DNA from: Dreissena polymorpha
Lineage: Eukaryota > Mollusca > Bivalvia > Myida > Dreissenidae
Direction of reading: 5' to 3'
DNA: 64,000 nucleotides
NCBI RefSeq assembly: GCF_020536995.1
Contig: NC_068356.1
Location: 29,349,835-29,413,834 of the forward strand
The translations under genes were made by a program, and so were the position numbers. Every line of letters starts with the position of its first letter. The first letter of the stretch is position 1. Shown here one piece after another: positions 33,728 through 46,700 of this stretch. The notes beneath the pieces are model-generated. The model ran no database searches and was not told the DNA's origin. It saw only the letters and a list, made by a program, of their open reading frames with translations.

Positions 33728-34835
33728 TCTAACACTATGTACTTATATGTCCTACGCGAGGGACGTTAAACGGGGGTCAGTGTATCGGTGCTATACACCG
33801 GGCACTTAAAAGAACCAGGGGTGCCTCTGGAATCGGGGCGTTTCCTGTATCCTGCTCGAACCCCCACTAACACCTCTCCTGGGGCGGAGAGCATAACAAC
33901 CACACATGGGTAAATGAAAGCTAAAATACAGGCCATAAACTATAATACTATGAGTTTCATAACATAATATCAAACATAAATAAAGCATAAATCATATGAT
34001 ATAACAACGGCATTCTTAGATCATTTATTTACTTTACCTATCCAATTATAATAGCAAATATAACGTAACTACAAAATAAATACATCCCAGCTTGATACAT
34101 GGTCTGGATGTTTGGCAGGCGAGTGGAAAAGAACGATGGTGACTCCGGGTGGGGCTTTGGGAGGCTCCATGGTTGATCTGTTGTCTCGCGCAGCGAGAGG
34201 GTGGATGAGGGTGCTTGTCTCGAGGGGCTTCGGCGGTTGGGGGGTCGGGCCCGCTCGGCGTGGGTACGCTCGTGCGGGGGCGGCATGTTCTGCGATATGG
34301 GAACTGCAACGAAATACAGCCCTTCACGACTGACAGACGACCGTAAAAAACGACAAACACCTCCTCTTCCGCTCCAGACAAATGCACAACAATCAAATAC
34401 CACATACTATACACAACCATATACAGATCACCATTCACGGGACCCGGAACACACGGTCGTGGCACTCTCATACACATCACTCGTTATGAGTGGGGGTGTG
34501 AGAGTGTTATGTGTGTGTGTTCCGGGTCTTACTCTCCGGGTGGTGATGGGGTGTGGGTCGTGTTGAGTGTCTTGTACATTAGTAGTGTGCGGGACGCTCC
34601 GCGGGTTCCGCACCTCATCATCACCAAACGGTAGAGAGCACATTAAGGTCTCATTGGCCAACGTGCACTGAACTCTCTTAAAAATAAAAATCATTTGGCG
34701 AACACCCGGGCAGACGGGGTAAATTTTACCTACTCTGGCTCAAAATTAACCTTTATCCCCTGATAGGTCACAGGGGCATGTCTGGCTGCAAAGACCTCGT
34801 GAAGAGGCTAGTAGGACCTGTAAATAAACTCTGAT
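33728..34835. repeat. GC-rich retroposon-like block
   Basis: An abrupt GC-rich island in AT-rich DNA. Its left side has GCGAGGGACGTTAAACGGGG and GGGCACTTAAAAGAACCAGG, familiar from mollusc retroposons. Its right side runs ACCCGGGCAGACGGGGTAAA to CTGTAAATAAACTCTGATTC and a short A-rich tail. The last 130 bp have a diverged relative at 36540-36672. Several overlapping open frames on both strands give no recognisable protein. Confidence 0.45.
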
Positions 34836-36539
34836 TCAAACAAACAAAATGGTTCTCGGGCTAAGTGACCCTCGAGCCGTTATGTTGGCAGCAGGCCGAT
34901 GATAAATGCCCGGCCAAGATATGCCGTGTGGCATCAAGCATCGTAGCATCAAGATGAAAAAAATACAACATTTTCGACCGAACAATTCAATGCTTCCATT
35001 TTGTACCAATAGAAAATAATTGTAATAGAAAATCAACAGTTACTTACGTAAACAATGTAGGCCTAACCAAAATTAAAAGAAAGATAATACTGCGGCAGCT
35101 GGACAAAATATACACTTGGGGCTCAAATTAACAAAATAGTCTACCTTTATTTCAGGTAACCATGTTTATGTTAGGTAAATCTGACGTAAAACTTATCAAC
35201 TTTTTATCAATATGTTGTGGTCTAAGGTGTGTTTTTGTTTCTTTTTATTTATTTTGTCTATTTTATTTTTAAAGAATCCACACCAAGGTGTTTAACCAAA
35301 ATCATTATGAAAGCAAATATTTATGAAGACATCGTATTCCAAATACGTTTTGTTGATATAAGATCATAATTGTACAGGTCAACAGCGCCGTGTGCGTCAC
35401 TCTTTGTCTAGCAATATTGCCTTAGGAAGTATTATATCGTGCTGTTCAGACCGTGTTTATTGTTGTAATCTTTTACAATCAACATTCGAGTACCAATTCG
35501 CATAAAAGCATTATTAACGGTTGAACAAAATGTGTTTTTCTCGTGAAAACAACTGTGCACTGTATCATTTGATACGCACATAGCATTTGTTGTTTTATGT
35601 TTACCGAGATTTGGGGTTCCACTTCAGATTTTTTTGGACGTATCGATAGTGATAACGCGTGATCGTTGCATTTCTTATCTGAAATTCAGAAAGGAAGGAG
35701 TGTGCATGGTTATAGATAGAGTTATTTACAGGTTCGTATACGTAACATATTTTATATATTGTTTCTTTAACTTTACAAAGTTTGCAGTCGGCGTGGTTTT
35801 TCATTAAGCGATCTATAGGCACGTGCTCGTAATTTTTGTAAATCTCGAATTATGAAGATTGTTTTATACTAGTACACGAACGTTTTTAATTCTGATCAAA
35901 AGCGAACTGCATTAATATCATATATATTTATCGTTCACACCCTAAACCGTATTACAGAAAATGGCATTTGTGTACAATTTATGTAATATATATATAATTT
36001 CCGCCATCCGTTGCGTAAATATGTTTTGTTCTATGATAGAAATCGATGTTAATGCGGAATGATTTAGCAATTGTATAAATTGTAACGCTGCAATGCCATT
36101 TGAGTAATATGGCTACTTGTTGATTCATCTGTTCTTTAAAACCTTCATAGCACATCTATTAAAATTCCATTAGTGTATTTGGATATCATGTTGATTACCT
36201 ATTTTGAGTCAATTATCTAAAAATTATTCGTCCCAAAGCTACAAATGTTGAGACTGAGGTTATTGTTCTCGTCGATCCAGAAATCAGTGTCGCACGGAAA
36301 GGAACCTGACAAGTATCTTCACTTTTTATTGCAATGACCAGAGAGCGGACTCATAATCTTTACAACGTATCGAAAGTACCTCAGGCATCTCTGTATACTA
36401 CTATAAGTTGTGTGTGTTCATTCGTGCTAATACCGGATAGCCTGAGGTGTTACGATGTTAAGTTCCTAAAGCCATGTCTTTATGTTGCGATTCAATCGGA
36501 TGTGCATTGGTCCATTTCCCAAAATTATATCTTTGTCGA
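34836..36539. other. intergenic
   Basis: AT-rich sequence. Short open frames on both strands show no domain, no signal peptide and no splice partners. Confidence 0.5.
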
Positions 36540-36672
36540 ATACCCAGTCAACCGGGAAACATTTTACCTTTTTTGGCTCAACATTTACATTTTCCCCTGA
36601 AAGGTCAAATGTGCATTTGTGAGCAACAATGCAATCGTCAAGACGCAGCGAGACATATAAATAAACTCTGAA
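36540..36672 (+). repeat. diverged copy of the 34705-34835 retroposon 3' end
   Basis: Shares the order ACCGGGAAACATTTTACC, TTGGCTCAACATTTAC, CCCCTGAAAGGTCAAATG and ATAAATAAACTCTGA with the block ending at 34835. A common 3' end at two sites suggests retroposition. Confidence 0.5.
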
Positions 36673-36875
36673 ATACGCACATTCCGATTTAATTGTAGAG
36701 TGAAACTCGCCCTTTTGGCCACTTTAGTCTTCGCTTACGAGTTTGTAAGTAGTGTAAACTGAAATACGGAATAAAACTTCTTAAAGCATCCCATTTTCTC
36801 AAAAGGTTAGTTATTGAATCTTACGTCAATATAATACGCACACATTTTTCTGTTATTTCGTGGATTTCTGATAAA

Positions 36876-37169
36876 GATATTGTAATTTGCACCAGTAAGA
36901 CGATAATTGTGTCTGCGGTATACGGATATTGTCATTTGAACCAGTAAGACGATAATTGTGTCTGCGGTATACGGATATTGTAATTTGCACCAGTAAGACG
37001 ATAATTGTGTCTGCGGTATACGGATATTGTTATTTGCACCAGTAAGACGATAATTGTGTCCGCGGTATACGGATATTGTTATTTGAACCAGTAAGGCAAT
37101 AATTGTGTCCGCGGTATACGGATATTGTAATTTGCACCAGTAAGAAGATAATTGTGTCCGCGGTATACG
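36876..37169. repeat. 49-bp minisatellite, exactly 6 copies
   Basis: Unit GATATTGTAATTTGCACCAG then TAAGACGATAATTGTGTCTG and CGGTATACG. 294 bp equals 6 x 49 with only point differences (GTAATTTGCACC / GTTATTTGCACC / GTCATTTGAACC; TCTGCGG / TCCGCGG). It lies about 620 bp upstream of the chitinase start codon. Confidence 0.92.
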
Positions 37170-37793
37170 GAGTGCATTTGCCTTACATTAAGCGGTCATG
37201 TTTGTCGCACGCCAGTTAACTAGTCAATTTGAATGGCGAAACCCCCTTATACAAATCATTTTTTTATTTCTTTGAAATAAAAGAACAGATACTCTTTCGA
37301 TCAGGTATTGATTACGCGTCGGCAAATATTGTATTAGTTTAGCCGCTTGTTAGCTTATGAAAATACAGCATCACTGAAAAACACTATAAACACACCGGAC
37401 ATTCAGTGTGATACAAATTAGCGCATCATCAACCTAAAATATTATCGGTATGCATAAGGCTTAACTGCATCAGCGATCTGTAGGAAATGTCAAGTACTAG
37501 CTAAGAACGCAGTGTAATGCACTTTAAGTAGTGAACTGGATTGCAAAACAATCGCAGGAAGTTTGGCTGGATTTACTTGTGTTAAATGTCTTCGTAGTTT
37601 TGACATGTAGAACAATTGTTCATAAGGATCTTACATTCTTTGATCGGTCTACCCTCGGGATCAACGAATATTTATGGCATACGGATCATGATGTTTTTTT
37701 CAGTATATACACAGTATCACTCATGTTTTTTTTTTGTTATTCTCAAGAACAATCAACTGACGGAAGGACGATCCTACATTCAGAAATCTCAAC
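37170..37793. other. chitinase 5' flank / 5' UTR
   Basis: AT-rich flank ending at the chitinase ATG. A TTTTTTTCAG followed by TATATACA at about 37694-37712 could be a 5' UTR acceptor or a TATA-like box. The sequence does not decide between them. Confidence 0.4.
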
Positions 37794-40700
37794 ATGATGT
37801 GGCTATTGGCTCTCGCCGTCCTTGCGACTGCAGCCTATGCACAAGGTCAGCAATTCTTTACTTTGATGTTAATAAACACGCCGATTAGTTGTTCACTTGC
37901 AACCAATTTAAATTAATACATTTTAAGCCACAAGCTTCATCAACTATTATTCCTCAAAGTGCCGTGAGTCATGTACCTTTTCAGTGGCATTATCTATCAT
38001 ACCTCTTTTATTGACGATGAATGTGATATGCTAAGAAAACGTAATCTGAACGAGTGAAGCCTATTTGAACGCTAATACACGTATCCTACGTTAAACTTAT
38101 ATGAGTAATATGCGAATGAATCGCAAAATTATTTTAGCCATCGAAGTCAATAATCGTAAACGAACCTTCATCGTTGGGCCTAACATATGACCGTGAGCTT
38201 GGATGTTTCAACAGCGCGGTCTGTAGGTCTACCTAAGGCGTATTATTCATCCTTCTCACGCATGTATTGATCACATCTTTTTCTCATATATTGTATTGTG
38301 TGAATGGATTGTTAATGTCATGCATATAATTAGTAGAGCAGAAGTATGCAATCTCATTAACAGTGTTATATATATATATATCCGATATTTCGACAACATG
38401 TTCACTATATACGGTGAATGTAACTCATTTTAGGATGTAAATTGCAGTTTAGTTATTTTATATTTCTAATCGAATGTGATAATTTTTGGTACTAAGCTGG
38501 AGTTATCTTATGCAGATATGAAAATTATATAAAAATCCAGGGTCAACAGTGCTGTTAATGGTTTATTTGGGTAATCTCCTAAATATGTCATAAAGGACAA
38601 AAATGAGAAAAATTGTCAAAAATAACGTATATCTTCACATACATTTATTACTATGAAAAACATTTGATTTCTTATCATAAAACATTAAATTGATGACAAC
38701 AAACGATAAGTTTTGGTGACATATTATAAATATATGTAATTTATGAACTGCACAAATGAAAAAATCATTAACTTCATATAAAACATTATTTTCTTATCCG
38801 TAATCTCCCCGCATATAGATTTCATCCAAACTTACCCAAATGGTTCATTTGTTTTCTAATAAAAATAAATAAAGAGCACATGCTAGATTACAGGTGTCGT
38901 TTGTTCATTATTAAAATTAAAATTAATATAGTATATTTAAATAAAACTGGCAGTTAAACAATATCATTGCTACTCTAGTGCATTCTATACATAGATGGTG
39001 ACGTCACTACGTTATTGTCAGTATGACCGGTGTGACACAATGACTCTAGTGTCATTGTTCGTTCAAATTTGGGGCCGCTATTGGGGCCTATTCCAAACCT
39101 AAAAATTCCCAATAGGTTAAACAAATGCCTTTTTGTTTTTAGAAATTTCAACATAAAATTTATCTCATATTAAACTCTTTAAGTTTAACCTTAGTGAATA
39201 TAATTATCCTCACACTTTTAATCTCAATTTAAAACAAAATGGTAGCAAAAACAACACACAAATTTCCCAATGTTAGTCAAAACGACGCGATTTTTCCCAG
39301 TCCAAAGGGACCCGCCTCATTCCCAAATGGTGAAAAACATTGTTTAATCTTCAACGTACTTTGAAAATAAACTACCGGGGTAAGTTAGTAACCGTTCTTG
39401 AATAATTAGTATTACGTTGGCAATTGCTCTGTTCACTGTTAGTCGCAGCTATCGCATTGAGAGGCCACAATACACAAGTATGTTAAATTCCATAAGCCCG
39501 AATACCGACCTTTTCAAGTTCCCGTATACAGGGACCTGTACAACGGTATAAATATATAGGTCCCTGCCATATACCGATATAGTTGAATGTCTTAACACAA
39601 ATAGAAAACTAATAGTTTAACATATGTATATTGGATGTTTTTTTTATAGCAGAGCAAACGTTGTTTCTTCTGATGTGATGTGTGTAAATGCATGTGTTGC
39701 GCGTGGGTTCTAGCACATGATCAAGTTCATTGCTCAACTGTTGACCTGCCTGCAAATCTCTTATTGTACGTCACTCTTTTAAATTCAAATGCGTACACAT
39801 TATTCCCATTGTAATTGTGTACAATGAAATCGATAAAAAAGAAGTCAAATATGATGCAACCACACCAGCACGTGGTTCAGTAATTTCAGAGCGTAGTGGA
39901 TGTTTTTTTCATGGCATCTATGCAGTTAATCATCTCAAACAACACGATATAAAAGCTGGACTGAAAGAAATTTAAATTGTGATATTTAATGTACCTTACG
40001 ATTTTAATGATCTTAGAGCTTTTGGTTCCAAACAAATCTTATTGGCGAAACACATATGTTTAATTATAGGGACCGTTTTACCCGCAATTCAATACATTCC
40101 TTGTCGTTACAATCACGCGATAAAAGGTTGGTGTGGTCTCACGGTTGGTTCTTATCGTGCAGTCAATGGGAAACGAATGTTCAATCATTTGTATTTGCCT
40201 CATAACATTTCTTTCTTGTTGCTATCCTCGTATTTTCTATTAGTCCCTTTTAATTCGAATATCCGAATAAAGCATGTACATATTGCGCAACCGTAGTTAT
40301 AGTAAAATCTGTTGTGCAAGAAACTAAACTGTTGTGCAAGAAACTAAACTGCCCCTAATTGTAGATTACCTGTTGTTTTGTATATTTGCTGTTCTGCAAG
40401 TTATACCCATTAACTGGCCTTTTGGTAACATTTGAAGTACTAATCGTTTATCTCTGTGACAGCTTTATGATGCTAACCTTGCTAACAGTGCACTTACAGT
40501 GTCGATATTCGCATTGAGACATACCCTCAATCATTTGCTGGAATGTGTTGTGCATAATTACATAAAACAACATAAATTTGATTCCTAAAAGCGAGTTGTG
40601 CCCAAAGTAATGCAATAGCGAACACATGCAGAGCCTTCAGCGCTTTGATTGAATATTTGATAATTGTCTACAACTTCTGCTAATTTATATCATCAATACC

Positions 40701-43700
40701 AATGCTTTTAGATGCCCGGAAGCGAGTATGCTATTATTCCAACTGGTCCCAGTACCGGCCCGGTATCGGCAAATACACGCCGGGAAACATCGACGCGTTC
40801 CTGTGCACGCATCTGATCTACTCGTTCGCCAAACTGGACAACAACAAGATCGCCATGTATGAGTGGAACGATGATCAGTTGTAAGGGACAGATGTGTATT
40901 ATATTATATAAAATATGAATAAATTAATCATGCAATAGTGGTATTCTAAGGTTAATTAGATTAGTACGATTTCAAAAGAAGCACGCACACAATATTGTAT
41001 TCGGAGTTCCACTAACACATTAATATACACTTTTTGTCTCTATGTTATCAGTAAATGAAATTTTAATGTGTAATAAATACTCCGTAAGAAAGCTATTCTT
41101 TGAATGCCTCGTCAGCCGTTCAGTAAACATATAAATCATATTGTTAACTAACCGTAACATTGTTGCCCTGCTGTTTGTGTTCCATGCGGCGTCTCATCTG
41201 GGTTTACGCTGTTTGCCAAGGCCTTTTTTTAGAAGCTAGGCATAAATGGTTTAGATAAACTGCATTTTAACTGAAGGTATACACAGTTCAACAATCTCAA
41301 GAAAGTAAACCCGAATCTGAAGACTCTTTTGGCTATCGGAGGATGGAATGCCGGAAGTACTGTGTTCTCGAACCTCGTGGCCGATTCTGCCCTACGGAAA
41401 CAGTTTGCTGTGCACGCGACGTCGTTCCTGAGACAGTGGGGATTTGACGGCCTCGATCTCGACTGGGAGTACCCGGCCAACAGGGGAGGCCCGCCTGCAG
41501 ACAAGGTCAACTTCATCAGCTGGATCAAGGTTTGTGTTGATAAAGTCAAAGAATTGAATTTTTTAAACTTTATAGCGTTAACAATACGGAAAATTAAAAA
41601 AGTTAACAACCCATATAAAAACAATATTGTTTACATGCACTTCCATTTAATTTATCCTTGCCTGTTTAATATACACTTATTCGTCACCAAAGTTTAATGT
41701 AATTGTTTTTATAACATACGAATGAGCCAGACATACACATACCAAATATATGTATTTTTATCTCTAGTTTGAACGAAGACATTTCGGAAAAAAATCTTAT
41801 TTTGTTCATTTTTTTAATCAGAAAAAATAAGGACTGTATGGCCGCAAATTTTTTCAAGACAACTGTTACTTGCATCAATGATTCCGTTGCGTTTTATACA
41901 TGAACAAAATCTATTTTAATAAATAAAACTGAACATAATTGAAAATATGCATGACTAACATTTGATGTTTTTATAAAACAAATTTATTTTACAACGAAAT
42001 TCGTTTCACCCAACTAAACGAATAGTTATCAGTCTGTCTGTCGGAATTTTTCTGTCTGACACAAGCGTTATACAAGGAGGACAACAAATGGAGGGCGTTG
42101 GTATGCTTGTATGCTTTCCAAATTTGTTTCCACACTTACACTAGCAATATATTTATTTATACACTTAAATCATGTTAACACGTTATCATTGAATGCATAA
42201 ATTATATTTGTTTGTATACTAAATTTATATAAAATTTAAAGAAAGTTATACGTGTATTTATATTAAAAACATATGACGCAGTGACTGCTGCAATTCAGGT
42301 ATATAATAACCATACTTTGTTGTACTGTGTTGTTGTAATCTCAAATGAGAAAAAATATCGTTTAAAATCCAAAACGGACTTACGAATGTTGTTGTGAACG
42401 CGATGTTAAGAAATTATAGCCACAAATCAGCAGTGCTTATGTTATTTATTGTTTATACCCGTGGCCCTGATTAAAAGCAAACGAAAATTATGATGCACAT
42501 ATCATCTGCAGAGCAAAACGTAGGCGTAGTGATGTTCAAATAAAACCTTCGTAGCGCTGAGAATATTGAGGTATTTTACTTTTGTTAAAAAAATCGTAAT
42601 GCATTTAAACACAATTTTATCGCGAATAATCAAGAAAACTGACATTTTCTATCAATTACAATTAAAACAAATACGATTTGTCTATGTCGTTATGGTTTTA
42701 CAGATGCGTAATACAAAATACTTTTTAAAACATAAAATATAGAACATATGCCTGGAATGGTACAAATAAATTTCCATTGTGATAAGGCAAATGTCAACAA
42801 TTATCGAGGAACTATTACTTTAAACTGGAAACTTTGCTCTTAAATCAAACATAAGAGAGGAATACTTATTTCACGGGTCAACATGTATGAATGCATACTT
42901 GAAGAGATTTCATGATAACCTTATATTCCAATGTGTCTTAAACGTAGACGAAATTCTAAAAGTTATGTAGATAAGGAAAAATGTCATATCTTTATGGAAC
43001 ATGCTTTTTTTATAATAGGACATTCTCGCGGAGTTCAATGCTGACGCCGCTCAGTCGGGAAGGCCGCGTCTTCTTCTTACCGCCGCCGTCGGCGCCGGGA
43101 AGGCGACCATCGACCCAGCGTACGACATCCCGGAAATGGCGAGGTATGCGTGTTCACTGAACTGGGTGGCGAAATATGTTTTTGGAAACTATATACACAT
43201 TATCAAGCTGTCATAACATCAACAGCTGCAGCAGCCACAACTTTAACAACTTAAAAACACTATCAATTTGTGTATCTTTTTAAGCCTTTTGTGATCATGA
43301 TAACCATATTCGACAGGTTGCTGGATTTTATCAACCTGATGTCGTACGACCTGCATGGCGCCTGGGAGACGTTCACTGGACACAACGCTCCCCTGTATGC
43401 CCGGGCTGACGAGAGCGGGGAACAGGCGCAACTCAACTTGGTATGAGGAGAGAGGCGACGTGTCCGCACGTGTCAATCATTATTGAACAGGCGATTGATT
43501 AATGTTTGAATGCCATACATGTCTTTATATTCTTTATTTGTATTGCTTTACTATTTCATTTTTTAACCAGGTTTTTGACAATGATGATAATCCTGGTAAT
43601 TTTCAGGTTATGAGATTACGGTATGGCGGGCGGACAGCGTCAACTAATTGTTTTACGGTTTATTAAGTATAACATATATAACAGTATAACATTCGTTAGC

Positions 43701-46700
43701 ATAGGCCTAGTATAATGAAACTTCGAATATAGAGCAAATAGAGAAAATACCTTTAAGGTTAATAACTTGAGTTGGGATTGAGGCATTTCACTATAACTTT
43801 AGTACGTAGTTTATATGTCTCGCTTGCATTTCGTCGATTGGTCTTGGTCAATGTCAATGTTACTTATACAGTTCGTCAACTGGCATTCGTGAACTCTATT
43901 AGCATAAATTATGCGTTTGAATTGTTGCCTACATTTCAATTCAGTTTTATTCGTGCTCGTTTTGCACAAGTACACTGAGTGAGGCGCGCTTTATTCGATT
44001 TGAATGGCCTTGAGTACGGACAAATATGTATTCACCGTTAGTTTTTACGTTTACGGTATTTCGATATAAGAATGCACAAACTTGACAAAGGTCACTGGTT
44101 CATATTGGCGAGCTATAATTGAATAACGGTTTACTCTAAGTAAAATGAGTTTTGATGAAGCTGTTGCTCTCATATTTGAGGCTGTGCTTTGTCGGATCAA
44201 GCGCAAGATGACTGCTACTAAAACAGTTGTGTTTCGGTCGCTTACATAAATGCAAAAATAGATTGAAATGGAAATTGCGACCAGTCTATTAAATAAAATC
44301 TTCGTCTTTATTCCAGTGATTGACGGTACACTTATACATTAATAAATAAAAAGCTTTAATACTAGCGGCCATAATTTCGCCTATCGTGTTTCAGGATTGG
44401 GCGGCCCGCTACTGGGTACAGAAAGGTTGCCCAAAGTCCAAGCTCATCATCGGTCTGGCGACGTACGGGCGTTCCTTCCGACTGAGCAATCAGGCCAATT
44501 ACGGCATGGGAGCCCCTACCACCGATCCTGCGCCGACCGGACCTTATACTATGGAGGCCGGCTTCCTCGCTTATTACGAGGTGCGTCGGGCTTGTAAAAT
44601 GCGGATAGCGTGATGCATCCTGCTATATCGTGAAATTCGATATTCAATGTCAAGCCTTCTTTCATAAATGTTAATTGGCTGTCCGGTAAGCGCAGTGGTT
44701 GATACATGCGCTTCTCAACAATGCGACTGCGCTTAATTCCCGCCTCCGGACGCATGTAAGATTGGTTAGTGGTCTCCATACCGACACCCGGGCACTCAGG
44801 TGTACCTCGCACAGCATAAGGTTACACCAATATTGATTACTTATATCTTTTAGTAAAAACAAAATAGCTGGAAATTGAAGCTTCAATTCAAAATGCGCCC
44901 CAACGTTTGTGAGCTTAGACAATTAATTTGTACGGAGTGCTGAGACACACGTTTAACTCTTCGCTGTATAAAATTTCATACAGACATAAAGTGGAACTCG
45001 CAAGTAAAACACGACAATGTGACCGTGTTTCAGGTGTGCTTAATGTTGCAAAACGGCGCAGTGCGTCACTGGCATTCGGAACACCTTGTACCATACGCCA
45101 CACAAGGAAGCACGTGGGTAGGCTATGATGACAAACAGAGCTTCATTATAAAGGTATAAATAGCTAAAAGTTTATGGTATTTGAATATACATTTATTCAA
45201 TTGATATATTTGTTATTACAGAAATAAGCAATATTATTACGCATAATAGTTGTACTCTGTTTGTTAGGATTTTATCCTGATAAAAGCCAAATGAAATTTA
45301 AAAGCCTTCTCATACATCGACTGTCTGTTACCAACACAGCTGGAGTACATCCGCGAACAAGGCTATGGCGGCGCAATGATCTGGAACATGGACCTTGACG
45401 ACTTCCAGCAGACGTGCAGCTCCTCCGACCGCCCGTATCCGCTGATGTCCCTGATGGAGGAGGTACTTGGCGGCTACAGTCCACCATCAACCGTGTCGCC
45501 TACTACAGCGCCTACCACACGCCCGGGCGAGACGACCACGGCTACACGCCCGCCATCAACCACAGTTTCCACTGGTGCCCCAACTGCGGCTCCTACCGCG
45601 GGACCAGGTGGAGGTTCGTGCAAAAGCCACTGACAGTTGTTTTTAAATCCACATTCAAACTTAATTCGAGCCAAAAAACGCCATTGATTTCAAATACACA
45701 ACGTTGCATTTTTAAATGTAATTCTCATTTGTAACTATTCCTCCAATTAAAATTGATTTTAAACATATAAATTCGACATTATAAAGAAGCTGTTCACGAT
45801 CTTACTGCTATCGTAATGTAAAGTATATCATTTCTATGATGCATACTTTAATACAACAAATACACATACATTTTCCGACTTCTGACCGGAAGTGTGCAGA
45901 AACTTAAATTATAATTTTTAAAATACATTCATACGCTTAACATATTTTTCAATATTAAATGTATTCCAGATTGTAGCGGGGTGAATGACGGTTACTACCC
46001 GCATCCTACCGACTGCTCACGTTACATCCGTTGCGTATGGGGTGTGGCCCATGTTCATCAGTGTGCCGCCGGTCTGTTGTGGAGCCAGCAGAGGCAGTAC
46101 TGCGATTGGGCGTCCAACGTTGAGTGCAAGTAGGTCATGCTGCTGTAGGAACAACGGTTAACAATAATATCTTTAAAAAAAGACATGAATATATATTTAT
46201 TTATGTAAAACTCGATCCTTGATGGTTTTTGTATGTTCGTGCAGTACTCAAACAACCCAAGGACCATCAACATCTACGACGCAAAAACCCACAACGCAAG
46301 CGCCCACGACACAGAAACCCACAACGCAAGCGCCCACGACACAGAAACCGACAACGCAAGCGCCCACGACACAGAAAACGACGACGGTGAAGCCCACAAC
46401 TGGCCCAACTGAACTGCCCGCAGGTAGCACTTTTTATCTTCAAAATTACTAGTATTTATCGAAACCGCTGATGTACATGCTATTTTAGTAAGTTTATGAA
46501 GTTTAAATGGATACGCGCCCTTCGATGGTACGGTTAGGCTCTGTCCTTCAAATAAAATCGTGCATGACTTTATAGCGGTCAGCGAAGATCCAAACACAAA
46601 CAATAAACTGATCAATGTAATGTAAAATCAAAGTACTGACAGAACTGGTGTGACGATGCTTTTGAAGAGGATTGATATAAAAGCATCAATTTCAAGTTTA

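Noticed and set aside
34038-34480. Overlapping 120-144-codon frames on both strands
   Set aside because: They lie in a GC-rich repeat-like block where stops are rare by composition; the translations show no domain.
36876-37169. CRISPR-like array (regular repeats)
   Set aside because: The copies are contiguous with no variable spacers, in a clearly eukaryotic context.
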